Shown here piece after piece: positions 17,135 through 26,163 of a stretch of 64,000 nt of DNA. The notes under the pieces were generated by a model. It worked only from the letters and a program-made list of their open reading frames with translations. It had not been told where the DNA came from and did no database searches. The position numbers and the translations under genes are program-made. The stretch's first letter is position 1, and every line of letters begins with the position of its first letter. The stretch is from Bradyrhizobium guangzhouense (lineage in GTDB: Bacteria; Pseudomonadota; Alphaproteobacteria; Rhizobiales; Xanthobacteraceae). Location of the stretch: contig NZ_CP030054.1 of assembly GCF_004114955.1 (NCBI RefSeq), forward strand, positions 558,001 to 622,000, in the 5' to 3' direction.

Positions 17135-18496
17135 TCACCGGCCCCATTTGTAGGCAGTCCAAACGGTCTTTTGACCGAGTTCCCGGGCGGAAACAGCGTT
17201 CGGCTCTTTGAGGAGGGGTAATATAGTACCAAGCCGGCCATCCCCGTAGCGGTTGTGGGTGGGATGTTGCACGACAAAACTTCGCGTGCCGAACTTCACT
17301 TCCACCTGGCTCGCAGTCGTCTGGTGGCCCTGCATGGTGCGGTCGTTCCCCATCGAGGGGACCAGCATCACATCGACATCCAGGTCCCTGAAGGGCGTGT
17401 CGCAGACGTCACAGAAGTCGAGGCAAATTGCGACGCCAATCAGGGCGCCTTCAGTCGCAAGCACGCACATCCGCTCGCCAGCAGTTATGTTTTCGATCCC
17501 CCAGTCGTCATCGGCGTAAGGGGCGATCTTGTCGTAGACGAGCCGCTCCTCGCCATAACCGTCATAAATCCGGGCCCGATTCACAATCTCCTTGCCTGCC
17601 ACCTCGTGCCACGTTCCCGGAATGACGATCTCCGGAGGCTCCAGCGGGTCGGCCACATCTCGCTCGCGGATGAACTTGACGATCTTTTCTCGCAGTCCTG
17701 GTGGTACCGTGAGCTCGGGCCAGACGATTGCGATGCAGTTCTCCTGCAACGCGTTCGCCATCTGAAGCAAGACCGCGTTCCCCGCCGCCGGCGCATCGAC
17801 GCCGCTGACGATGAAACGCTTGTCCCCGTCTACCGTTGCGAACTCCGCCTCAAGCTTGAGCGCCTCGAAAAGGCAGGCGCCCATTTTCCAATTCGTGGGG
17901 TCTTGAGCGGCACTATGCAAGGTACGGCTATCGACCACCTCGACGGCATAGCCGTCAATGAAGGTGGGCAGGATCCGATGAAATAGCAGGCCTCGCTTTG
18001 AATAGGCTTGGCTCCGCCGGGCAGGGCGGCCGGCGCTCACGCCCTGTCGCGGAATGAACCAGCATCCGAGCGCCTCCAGGCGCCACTCGCCCGATGCAAT
18101 CGGCCATTGCGACCGCCGCTCGAGCAGCACGCGGTCGATGGCCCGGATGAGACCTCCAAGCGACACAGCAACCTGCTCGGGGGTCTCCTCGGAAACGGAC
18201 CAAAGGAGGCGGCCTTCTCCGACGCTGTCACCGAAACTCCGGGCAGATTCTTCAAGACGCCGCTCCGAAAGATTGCGGTAAGCCTTGTACACGCTCGGCG
18301 GCGCCTTGCGGAACAACTTGTCGAGCTCGATCAGAGCCTTCCTCAGTTCGTCCCTTCTGGCATGCGTCATCGAGGCCTGTGATTGAGCAAGCTCACCAGC
18401 TGCCTTCTTCCACTTGCCGAACTCCGTTGTCTTCAGGCGGCTGTCCGCAGGCCCAGGCAAACGACTCGTCCAAACGACTTCGCCAATATGTGCCAT
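17135..18496 (-). CDS. nitrilase-superfamily (carbon-nitrogen hydrolase) protein with long N-terminal extension
   Basis: 453 aa. The C-terminal 220 residues show the nitrilase catalytic triad: Glu261 in IVWPELTVP, Lys323 in VYDKIAPY and Cys358 in IGVAICLDFCD, with the later MLVPSMGND segment. The first ~230 residues are an extension unlike ordinary nitrilases or amidases, with a helical charged region (residues 25-130) and a mixed segment. Family members hydrolyse C-N bonds of nitriles, amides or acylated cofactors; the substrate here is unknown. It heads a three-gene minus-strand cassette and is divergent from the exported-protein cluster. The unusual N-terminus suggests a special role rather than routine metabolism. 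Confidence 0.8.
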   Translation of the reverse strand: MAHIGEVVWTSRLPGPADSRLKTTEFGKWKKAAGELAQSQASMTHARRDELRKALIELDKLFRKAPPSVYKAYRNLSERRLEESARSFGDSVGEGRLLWSVSEETPEQVAVSLGGLIRAIDRVLLERRSQWPIASGEWRLEALGCWFIPRQGVSAGRPARRSQAYSKRGLLFHRILPTFIDGYAVEVVDSRTLHSAAQDPTNWKMGACLFEALKLEAEFATVDGDKRFIVSGVDAPAAGNAVLLQMANALQENCIAIVWPELTVPPGLREKIVKFIRERDVADPLEPPEIVIPGTWHEVAGKEIVNRARIYDGYGEERLVYDKIAPYADDDWGIENITAGERMCVLATEGALIGVAICLDFCDVCDTPFRDLDVDVMLVPSMGNDRTMQGHQTTASQVEVKFGTRSFVVQHPTHNRYGDGRLGTILPLLKEPNAVSARELGQKTVWTAYKWGR

Positions 18497-18739
18497 TGAT
18501 AGGCGTACGGTTCGCTATTTGCAATCGGCCCGACTGTGACTTACGCGCGTCTCATCATCTAGCTGCGGGCGCAGTTGCTCTGAATGTCAGAACGCGCAGA
18601 AACTCTGCATCGAATTATACGATGGCAACGAAAAGCTGCATATGGCTTCCGATACTCTTGACGAAGCACGAGCAAAGCATTTCAATCTGGGCGGGAGATC
18701 CGCGCGCGAGCGACGCGAAGCGGACAGGGGGCACAATCG

Positions 18740-19828
18740 ATGTGGAAGATCAGCCGGGCCGCGGCTTGCCTTGGCGCCTGCTTTGCGATGGGCGGATGCA
18801 CCAGCCTGTACTATGTGCACGATCCGCAGACTGGCGTGATCACAGCCGGCGAACTGCCATATTTTCTCAAATCGATCCGGTGCGAGGTCGTCACCTTTTA
18901 TCAGATCGAGCGCGAAAGGCGGAAGCACTACCTCAAGATCTACAAGACCAGGCCGGAAGAGGCGTTCGACCGCTTCGCCCATTTCGACATCGACCCGTTC
19001 CTATACGGCACCTTCTTCCTGGAACTGAAAGTAACCGATACCGGCGGTGTCGGGTCCGGCACCGCCTTCGACTATAAGCGCGTTCTAAGTGCCACCACCG
19101 CCGAAGTGACCCATGTCGGCCCCACGGCTTCGGCGCAGGACACCTACGACCTGATCTGGTCATTTCTCTTGAAACAGAATGCCGAGCTTGCGTCTGATAC
19201 CTTGCCGCTGGCATCTAGCCCGGCAACATATGAGCGCGGCTGCTACCGGGGAACGCCGACCGAGCTCCTCGAGCTCGAAGCTCTCGCCGAAAACAAATAT
19301 CCGGAACGGGCCGCTTTCAAGCGCATCACCGTCGATGCCTCCAAGCCATTGGCGGCCTGGCTGCGCGACAATGCAATTTTGATCGCCGCCAACAACCTGA
19401 CGCCGGCTATGCCATCGGAAATAGCTGAGCCAGCGCAGATGACCTATACTTTTTCGATCCAAGTGACCGGAGGCATCGAGGCCAAATACTCCCTTACATC
19501 GGCGCGCTGGACACCGGCCGCCATCCAAGCCTCCGCATCTGCGCAGCAATTCAGCAATCTCGGTATCTACATCAATGGGCCGAATGCCGTCTTGGCCAAC
19601 GGAGCAAAGTCTGGCTCGGCCAGCTATGCAGCCAAACAGCCGGCGCTCGGATCAAAGGACAATCCGATTTACACGACACCAATCCCGGGAGGGGAAAAGT
19701 CGCAGGAGTTGCCGGAGAGCGGGGGGGCCGCAGCCCGCCGGCCAAGGGCTGGTGGTGGCCCGCGGACGAACGGCTTTATCTTCGCGCCGGTGCCAGTCTT
19801 CCCGCCATCTCCAACGCCTACTCAATAA
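18740..19828 (+). CDS. exported lipoprotein of unknown function
   Basis: 362 aa. The N-terminus MWKISRAAACLGACFAMGGC is a lipoprotein signal peptide with lipobox MGGC, so the mature protein should be anchored through Cys20. The body has no recognised domain. The C-terminal ~70 residues are Pro-, Gly- and Arg-rich (ARRPRAGGGPRTNG, PVPVFPPSPTPTQ), probably disordered. It is the first of four plus-strand genes for exported proteins, followed after 3 nt by a metalloprotease. It may be an assembly or anchoring partner; nothing in the sequence says more. Confidence 0.8.
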   Translation: MWKISRAAACLGACFAMGGCTSLYYVHDPQTGVITAGELPYFLKSIRCEVVTFYQIERERRKHYLKIYKTRPEEAFDRFAHFDIDPFLYGTFFLELKVTDTGGVGSGTAFDYKRVLSATTAEVTHVGPTASAQDTYDLIWSFLLKQNAELASDTLPLASSPATYERGCYRGTPTELLELEALAENKYPERAAFKRITVDASKPLAAWLRDNAILIAANNLTPAMPSEIAEPAQMTYTFSIQVTGGIEAKYSLTSARWTPAAIQASASAQQFSNLGIYINGPNAVLANGAKSGSASYAAKQPALGSKDNPIYTTPIPGGEKSQELPESGGAAARRPRAGGGPRTNGFIFAPVPVFPPSPTPTQ

Positions 19829-19831
19829 AAC

Positions 19832-20506
19832 ATGACTCGTTACTGCCTGCTCGGATTGCTGGTTCTTCTCGTGCTCCTCCCCTGCAGCAGCGCGAAGGCT
19901 CAGCCTGCGCTTCCCTCAGGGGTGTCGGAGATGGAGCTCTTCGGAACTGTGATCCGCAGCTCCAAATGGGACGTGAAGGAAATCCCGGTCTGCTGGGAAA
20001 ACCTCAATCCTCATGACCAGAAATATGCAGAACTCGTCCGAAAAGCCGTGGCCGAGACCTGGGAAAGCGCAGCACAAGGAGGCGTTTGGTTCGCCAAGAC
20101 CTGGCCTGCCTGTAAAGAGGGCGCAGCCGGCGTCCATGTGCGCATCGCCGACGAGGGCGCGCACACCGACGTCGTCGGCAAGTATCTCGATGGCAAGTCT
20201 TCGGGCATGACCTTGAATTTCAGCTCCAATCATTGGAGTAAAGGATGCATCAATAAGCGCGAATTCTGCATTCGTGCGGTCGCTGTCCACGAATTCGGGC
20301 ACGCGCTCGGCTTTACTCACGAGCAGAACCGCGACGATGCTCCGGAACAGTGCCGCAACGAGAAATTTTCAGGATCGGTCGGCGACTACAAAGTCACTAA
20401 ATACGACCCCAATTCCATCATGAACTATTGTAATCCAGCATGGAACGGAAGCGGACAACTCAGCCCACTCGATATCGCAGCCGTCAGAACGTTTTATCCG
20501 TCCTGA
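19832..20506 (+). CDS. secreted zinc metalloprotease (astacin/metzincin-like)
   Basis: 224 aa with a signal peptide (MTRYCLLGLLVLLVLLPCSSAKA, likely cut after SAKA). The metzincin zinc motif HEFGHALGFTHEQ places His153, Glu154, His157 and His163. The Met-turn is in SIMNYCN near residue 200. It is short, with little outside the catalytic core, and has no pro-domain that I can recognise. Several Cys residues could form disulfides in the periplasm. It starts 3 nt after the lipoprotein gene and its end overlaps the serine protease gene by 67 nt, so the genes are clearly one transcription unit. Confidence 0.87.
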   Translation: MTRYCLLGLLVLLVLLPCSSAKAQPALPSGVSEMELFGTVIRSSKWDVKEIPVCWENLNPHDQKYAELVRKAVAETWESAAQGGVWFAKTWPACKEGAAGVHVRIADEGAHTDVVGKYLDGKSSGMTLNFSSNHWSKGCINKREFCIRAVAVHEFGHALGFTHEQNRDDAPEQCRNEKFSGSVGDYKVTKYDPNSIMNYCNPAWNGSGQLSPLDIAAVRTFYPS

Positions 20507-21681
20507 CCCTCGCCTTGCTCTTTGTCATCTCCGGGCAGGCGCTAGCCGATCGCGCCGCGGTGCAGATCGCCGCGCGCTATAACGTCAGGACTGTTCATGT
20601 CCAGTTTGTCGGCGTTATGTACAACGGCAAGCAGGAAGTCGGAGGCGGCTCCGGCCTTCTGATCGGCGACAACCTCGTGCTCACCAACAGCCATGTGGTC
20701 GGACGCGAGGAAAACTACAAGAGCTTTGAGGTCGATGCTCGCCTTGGCTCGCGCAACGCAAACCCAATCAAAGTCAGCGCGATTCACCGCGACGACGCCA
20801 ACGATCTTGCCCTTCTCGAGTTGGCCCAGCCGGCCAGCAACAGCGGCGGAGCATCGCGCTGCCCAATGCCGGTCATCAATGAAAGCCAGCAGGCCCCAAT
20901 GGGAACCCAACTCTATCTGCTCGGCTATCCCCTCGACCTGGATCTGAGCATATCGAGCGGCCTGATCAGCAATCAAACCAGCCCAAATGGGCGCTGGCAA
21001 ACCGATACTGTCATGAACGTCGGCAACAGCGGAGGTCCCGCGTTCAACGAGTTCGGCGCGCTCCTCGGTATCGCTGTCGGCGGCATCGTCAAATGGAACG
21101 ATGCCCAGGTCAACGGAGTGAATTTCATCATTCCTGCCACGGTCATAGCCGCGAGTCCGCTCTACAAGCTGATTGCGGCTATCCCCCAACCATCCGTCTG
21201 CTGGACCAAATGGGTCGACACTACAATCTCATTCGAGAACTGGAGCAAGCTCAACTCGACCCATGTGCAGACGCAAGCCAATCAGGGCGTGAAAATTCCC
21301 GAGATCCTGGCCGGCGCGCTTCACACGTTGCTTCCAGAAGACCGGCGGCTCATCGTCAATGTTCCGCTATCGCAACTCGTCGAGCTCAAGCAGATCGAGC
21401 GCTCATACACCGTCGACAAGACCAAGGATGATCATCCCGTCGTGTTTGCCGAGCATTCGGCCGACTACGCCGAGACGTTCCCAGCCGAGCCGGGCTACCG
21501 TATCACCGGCTGCTCCTGGCATGTCGAGACGGCAAACGGAGCCGGCAACATTGCTTGCGCCATCAACGATGGCGGTGCAGAGGCGCGCTTCACCTACAAG
21601 CTGACCAGTGGACCCGCCGTCGATCGGTACCGTGGATGGCTCGGTGCTACCGTCAATCTATCTCAAGTTCTTGCGAAGTAA
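20440..21681 (+). CDS. secreted trypsin-like serine protease with C-terminal extension
   Basis: 413 aa. After a basic N-terminus, LSVLTLALLFVISGQALADR is a signal peptide. The chymotrypsin-fold triad is His85 (TNSHVV), Asp122 (ANDLALLEL) and Ser197 (VGNSGGPAF), as in HtrA-like bacterial proteases, but no PDZ domain follows. The last ~170 residues form an unrecognised domain with paired Cys residues. The ATG at 20440 lies 67 nt inside the metalloprotease gene. A shorter start at TTG 20514 would shorten the signal region, so the overlap start is kept with some doubt. Confidence 0.83.
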   Translation: MERKRTTQPTRYRSRQNVLSVLTLALLFVISGQALADRAAVQIAARYNVRTVHVQFVGVMYNGKQEVGGGSGLLIGDNLVLTNSHVVGREENYKSFEVDARLGSRNANPIKVSAIHRDDANDLALLELAQPASNSGGASRCPMPVINESQQAPMGTQLYLLGYPLDLDLSISSGLISNQTSPNGRWQTDTVMNVGNSGGPAFNEFGALLGIAVGGIVKWNDAQVNGVNFIIPATVIAASPLYKLIAAIPQPSVCWTKWVDTTISFENWSKLNSTHVQTQANQGVKIPEILAGALHTLLPEDRRLIVNVPLSQLVELKQIERSYTVDKTKDDHPVVFAEHSADYAETFPAEPGYRITGCSWHVETANGAGNIACAINDGGAEARFTYKLTSGPAVDRYRGWLGATVNLSQVLAK

Positions 21682-21693
21682 GGAGGAGGGGCC

Positions 21694-23043
21694 ATGGTCG
21701 TCTCGACATTGCGAGCCGATTCTTCAAATGCGCTGCACTGGCTCTCGTCGTTCCGGCAGCTCCGCGCGGCTTTAATTGCTCTGGTCTGCATGTTTGTCGT
21801 CGGCTGCGCTCATCAAGCACCTATCTCGAGACCGTCAAAGCCCCAAGCCCAAAACACGCATCAGCACCACGGGCGTGCATTGACAGGATATCACCATCAT
21901 GCCGCAAGGTATTACGGCCCGAGGTATTATGGTCCGAGACGCCATGATTATGGCTATCATCGCCCCACAACGGGTGAGGCAAGTGAGGAAGCACCTCCCG
22001 AGAAACCGACGCCAACTGGCGCCGAGGCTCCCAACAAGCCCGCCATCAAGGGCTTGGTGCCCGTTTATTTTGCGACCAACCGCGAGGTGATGGGAGGCCC
22101 GAATCTGCAGCTGAAACAGATCACCTATGATCGTTCGGCCACGAATACCTATGGCTGCGTGACTGTGAGCATACCGATCGTTCACAAGATGGGCGAAGTC
22201 GAAACGCCAAAGACATATCTGTACGGCATTTGGACAGAGGCCGAGCAGGACGGAAAGCACTTTCGAATCCAGACTCTATCGAAGCTCTCACGAGAGGAGT
22301 TTGCCTCCGCGATCGCCAATCCTGCCGACAGCCTGATGCTGTTCGTCCATGGCTACAATGTTCCTTTCTCGGATGCAGCGTTCAAGGCCGCTCAGATTGC
22401 CTTCGATGCAAATTACAAGGGCCGCGTCATGATTTATTCCTGGCCCTCGAAAGGCGGGTTGGCGGATTACGATTACGACCGCGAAAGTGCTTTGCATGCC
22501 ACCGATGGATTGTTCGATCTTCTCAAGCTCATCAAGACGGAGGGGAACGTTTCGCGGATCATCCTGATCGCACACAGCCTTGGCAGCGAAGTGGTATTGG
22601 GCGCCTTGCAGCAGGCAGCGCTGAGCCAAACAGCGCTTGGCATTACCGAGCTGATTTTCGCAGCACCCGACGTCGACCGTGACCTCTATCTGGAGCGGGC
22701 TAACCAGATCAAAGCGGCCGCGGGTGCGGTGACCGTGTACGCCTCGTCAACTGATCTGGCTCTGCTCGCCTCGATGAAGAAGGCGCAGTCGAAATCGCGA
22801 ATGGGCTATGTGACTAAGAGCGGTCCAACTCTCGTCTCGGGCATCGAGACGATCGATGTCTCTGCGGTCGGAAGCGAAATGTTCGCGCTCAATCATAGTA
22901 CCTATTCAACGAGCCGGGCGGTCCTCGACGATATCGGCCGGATCATCTCCTCATCTAGCCACCTCAAGCCACCGCAGCGGACCCCAACTTTGCGCTCGAT
23001 GCCTAACGAGCTCAACGCGACCTATTGGATGTATCCTTACTAG
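21694..23043 (+). CDS. exported DUF900-type alpha/beta hydrolase lipoprotein
   Basis: 449 aa. A signal anchor ends in a lipobox-like VVGC at about residue 32. A His/Tyr-rich linker (residues 50-85, with HQHH, YHHH and YYGPRYYGP) could bind metal. The catalytic domain starts PVYFATNRE and has MLFVHGYNVPF, IYSWPSKG and the nucleophile elbow IAHSLGSE, as in DUF900 hydrolases. The substrate is unknown. An AGGAGG ribosome-binding site precedes the ATG. The stop codon TAG coincides with the left edge of an IS630 element, whose insertion preserved it. Confidence 0.85.
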   Translation: MVVSTLRADSSNALHWLSSFRQLRAALIALVCMFVVGCAHQAPISRPSKPQAQNTHQHHGRALTGYHHHAARYYGPRYYGPRRHDYGYHRPTTGEASEEAPPEKPTPTGAEAPNKPAIKGLVPVYFATNREVMGGPNLQLKQITYDRSATNTYGCVTVSIPIVHKMGEVETPKTYLYGIWTEAEQDGKHFRIQTLSKLSREEFASAIANPADSLMLFVHGYNVPFSDAAFKAAQIAFDANYKGRVMIYSWPSKGGLADYDYDRESALHATDGLFDLLKLIKTEGNVSRIILIAHSLGSEVVLGALQQAALSQTALGITELIFAAPDVDRDLYLERANQIKAAAGAVTVYASSTDLALLASMKKAQSKSRMGYVTKSGPTLVSGIETIDVSAVGSEMFALNHSTYSTSRAVLDDIGRIISSSSHLKPPQRTPTLRSMPNELNATYWMYPY

Positions 23044-24225
23044 TCATCTGGAACGCAAGTTCATCACATTAGTTGATGGCTCGAATCTTTGTAGAGGAGA
23101 GCGCTTGTGGGGAATGCAGGTGTGAGAGGCCGGCCGATCGCGCCGTTAGTGCTCAGTCCGCAGGAGCGCACGTACCTAGAGAGGCAAGTTCGTCGTCATC
23201 GTGTCGCGCGGTGCTATCTGAGCGATGCCGCGCGATCCTGCGATGTGCGGATGGCCTGCCAAGCAAGTCTGTGGCTGCTGAACTCGGCATCCATGAACAC
23301 ACCGTTGGCAAGTGGCGCCGTCGGTTTTTTTAGAAGGATCGCTGTGATGGCCTGCTTGATGAAGCCCGCCCGAGCCGCCCTCGCACCATCGACGACGATC
23401 AGGTTGCTGAGGTAATCGAGCGGACATTGCGTACGACGCCGGCCGACGCGACGCACTGGTTGATCCGCTCGATGGCTGCGGAAACTGGCTTTTCCCACAC
23501 CACGATCCGCCGAATGTGGTCGGCGTTCAGCTTGCAACCGCACCGTAGCCAGACATTCAAGTTGTCGAGCGATCCACTGTTCGTCGACAAGGTACATTGT
23601 CGGCCTTTATCTATCCCCACCGAACCGAGCCGTTGTCCTCAGCGTTGATGAGAAAGCCAGATCCTGGCACTCGATCGCGAGCAGCCGGTCTTGCCGATGA
23701 TGCCTGGGATGCCAGAACGTCGCACGCACAGTTATGTGCGACATGGCACGACCACACTGTTTGCCGCGCTCGATGTCGCTTCCGGCTTTGTCATTGGCAA
23801 ATGCTACAAGCGTCATCGGGCGGTCGAGTTCTTGAAGTTCCTCAAGGAAATCGACGCTCAAATCCCCGAGGGGCTTGCGGTCCACATCGTCATGGACAAC
23901 TACGCCACCCACAAGACACCTAAGATCAAGGCGTGGCTCGCTCGCCGGCCGCACAACCATGTCCACTTTACGCCGACTTCCGCGTCATGGATCAATCAGA
24001 ACGAGCGCTGGTTCGCTGAACTCACCAGAAAGCAGATCCAGCGAGGTGTTCACACCTCCGTCAGACAGCTCGAGGCCGACATCCGTACCTTCATCGAACT
24101 GCACAACAATAACCCGAGGCCCTTCAAATGGACCAAGTCTGCAGACCAGATCTTGGCTTCCGTCAAACGCTTCTGCCACAAAGCCCAGCAGACTTTATGC
24201 GGCGAACTTTAGATTCACGTGACTA
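23041..24225 (+). mobile_element. IS630-family insertion sequence (degenerate)
   Basis: An element of about 1.18 kb bounded by TA dinucleotides (23041-23042 and 24224-24225), the target duplication typical of IS630/Tc1 elements. Including these, the 22-nt ends (23041-23062, and the complement of 24204-24225) match at 16 of 22 positions, both beginning TAGTCA and ending AAGTTC. The enclosed transposase is frameshifted, so the element can no longer move by itself. Confidence 0.85.
23107..24212 (+). pseudogene. IS630-family transposase, frameshifted
   Basis: Encodes a DDE transposase split over frames. GRPIAPLVLSPQERTYLERQ starts in one frame. The helix-turn-helix (SKSVAAELGIHEHTVGKWRRRF) is in a second frame after a shift near 23205. 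ARPGRPRTIDDDQVAEVIE follows another shift at the T-run near 23330. A further shift near 23590 leads to the catalytic part with SVDEKSQILALDR, VMDNYATHK and ASWINQNERWF, the three acidic positions. Three frameshifts make it inactive, although the last 170 residues are still open. Confidence 0.85.
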
Positions 24226-24458
24226 GGGGGGCGTGCGCATTAATCCTCGTTGATGTGCGGCTCGTTCCTATTTCGAAGCCTTTATGTAACGGCAGCAAAT
24301 GTCGCGCAGCTTTCGCGGAATCGAGCAGTCTTGCACGATAGTGAGAAGCGGGCCGTGGTGAGATCGGGGACCGTACATGCATGCGCCCGGGAAGACCACA
24401 GTTTGGATCGGGATAGCGCGCATCTCGTCGTACGAGTGCCGCTTACTCAGTTGATGGT

Positions 24459-24478
24459 AAAAGTCCGTTCGGGCTTTT
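24459..24478 (+). terminator. possible hairpin terminator
   Basis: AAAAGTCC-GTTC-GGGCTTTT forms an 8-bp stem with one G-T pair and a 4-nt loop, ending in a run of four T. The stem is short, so this is only a candidate. Confidence 0.3.
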
Positions 24479-24761
24479 GATGTTTGAGCGTGCGACGCTC
24501 CATCATAACAGCCAGCCTTTGCGCTTTTTAGGTCTTGCCGAAGGAGGCGCCCTCTGGGTCCTCTGGCCGGGTCCGCTCTTCAGCATGAAGCCCATCAGAA
24601 TGAGAGCTGAATACAGGGCTGCGCCGTCACCGCACTTGATCGCGGGGCGAGCATCTCTGAGGGGCCGCTCAGTCCGTGGTGGCGGCGCAAAGATCCGGCA
24701 GGCCAAAAGCATGATGGGCAACGACTGCAGTGTCCGAACGGATCCTCCGCTATTAATACTT

Positions 24762-24773
24762 CCATTATAATGG
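24762..24773 (+). promoter_or_regulatory. palindrome over a -10-like box upstream of hipA
   Basis: CCATTATAATGG is a perfect 12-bp palindrome that contains TATAAT (24766-24771), 51 nt before the hipA ATG. It could be a promoter -10 element overlapped by a repressor site. I could not fix a convincing -35 box. Confidence 0.45.
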
Positions 24774-24802
24774 GTTGATTCTTGAGCTCACCTGCCATAT
24801 AC

Positions 24803-24816
24803 ATCCCTAAAGGGAT
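24803..24816 (+). promoter_or_regulatory. candidate HipB operator overlapping the hipA leader
   Basis: ATCCCT-AA-AGGGAT is a perfect inverted repeat ending 6 nt before the hipA ATG. It resembles the TATCC-(N8)-GGATA operators bound by E. coli HipB in having inverted ATCC/GGAT halves, here with 6 nt between them. Binding is inferred. Confidence 0.45.
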
Positions 24817-24822
24817 TTGTAA

Positions 24823-26154
24823 ATGGACCTGACTGTAGAAACTTTCATAGAAGGCACGTGGCACGAGGCGGCCATTGTCAACTTGGAAGCCCCCGAAAAG
24901 GGCTACACGACGCCTTCCAGAACTAGCTACGAAATGGGCTATTTTGCCAAGTTCGGCGCCATTCCATTTGCGGAAGACCGTCCCCTTAAAGGCGTACATG
25001 CTTACTCGATCAACGCCCCAGTCGATCTGGTGGATCGCGCAGCAAGCACCTGGCCAGCTTTTCTACTGGACCTAATTCCTCAAGGTCACCACGCCGAGAG
25101 GATCGCGCGATTTCTGAACCTTCCGGTCGAGGCGCCTTCTACCCAAGTCCATCTTCTCATGAGAGCTGCGAGTTCTCCCGTCGGCAATATTCGCATCAAA
25201 GAAGCATATGATCAGGAGGTCGAACGTCTTCAGGACATATCGGTCGCGGGAATCACTATGGAAGAAATTCTCGATCGGAGCGATGCGTTTCTCGAAGTTG
25301 CTGATCGCTTTTCCTTGCTTGCCTCGGGTTCGAGTGGGCTGCAAGGTGACTGGCCCAAGGTGTCACTGACTCGCTCCCGAGACGGACTTTGGTATCCGAA
25401 TTCGATGGTCCCGGACGCGGACGCCCTCGAATTTATCATCGTAAAGCTTCTGCGTAGTGATGAGCCGGTGGATCAGCGGATCCTGGAGTCTGAATCGGGC
25501 TATTCGGTGGTCGCAAAAGAGTTTGGCGTCAACGTCGAACGCACGAGCACCTACGGCAATGGTGTGCTTGTCATTCCACGGTTTGACCGCAGGGTGACGT
25601 CGGGTGGTCTAATCCGCTACGGACAAGAGAGTCTGGTCTCTGCGATTGGCGTTGCGGAGTTTGCATTTCAGAGCAGGCACGAAACTTATCTGAAAACAAT
25701 CCAACAGGTCTCGTCGTGTCCGCTGGAGGACACGACGGAGTATCTGCTGCGAGATGTCTTGAACCTGGCTATGGGCAATCCCGATAATCATGGTCGAAAC
25801 GCCGCGCTTAGAAAATTCCCGGATGGAAGCATACGTCTCGCCCCCTTGTTCGATTTCGCACCAATGAAGATCGCGACAGCGGGCATCGTCCGTTCCACAA
25901 GGTGGGGGTGCATGCTCGATGGTGGAGGACAGGACACCAATCCTGATTGGAGGCTCGTCTGTGAGACAGTTTCTAGCCCCAAGGTGCCCGCCCACAAATT
26001 GATGTCCGCTTTGGCAGCTAAGGAAGATCTTCTCCGGGCCCTTCCAGAGATTGCAAGAAAGTGCGGCGTGCCGGTCTCCGTCGTGACGAATGCAATCATT
26101 CGCAACGAAGATATGGCGAACGGTGTTGCCAAACTGCGCAATGTGACAGATTAG
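24823..26154 (+). CDS. HipA-family serine/threonine kinase toxin
   Basis: 443 aa, the usual HipA length. The kinase landmarks are present: a Gly/Ser-rich loop LLASGSSGLQGDWPKV, the catalytic loop MGNPDNHGRN (Asp and Asn), and the metal-binding Asp in PLFDFAP. In characterised systems HipA phosphorylates an aminoacyl-tRNA synthetase and arrests growth. The N-terminal FIEGTWHEAAIV... segment corresponds to the HipA N-domain. The HTH partner follows 9 nt downstream, so toxin precedes antitoxin, the reverse of E. coli hipBA. It appears intact. Confidence 0.87.
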   Translation: MDLTVETFIEGTWHEAAIVNLEAPEKGYTTPSRTSYEMGYFAKFGAIPFAEDRPLKGVHAYSINAPVDLVDRAASTWPAFLLDLIPQGHHAERIARFLNLPVEAPSTQVHLLMRAASSPVGNIRIKEAYDQEVERLQDISVAGITMEEILDRSDAFLEVADRFSLLASGSSGLQGDWPKVSLTRSRDGLWYPNSMVPDADALEFIIVKLLRSDEPVDQRILESESGYSVVAKEFGVNVERTSTYGNGVLVIPRFDRRVTSGGLIRYGQESLVSAIGVAEFAFQSRHETYLKTIQQVSSCPLEDTTEYLLRDVLNLAMGNPDNHGRNAALRKFPDGSIRLAPLFDFAPMKIATAGIVRSTRWGCMLDGGGQDTNPDWRLVCETVSSPKVPAHKLMSALAAKEDLLRALPEIARKCGVPVSVVTNAIIRNEDMANGVAKLRNVTD

Positions 26155-26163
26155 GCGAGCCTC

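Larger units (their letters stand above)
24226..24822. other. intergenic region between IS630 and hipA
   Basis: About 600 nt without a supported gene on either strand. Near 24459-24478 is a hairpin with arms AAAAGTCC and GGGCTTTT. The last 70 nt hold the probable hipAB promoter and two palindromes listed separately. Confidence 0.4.
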
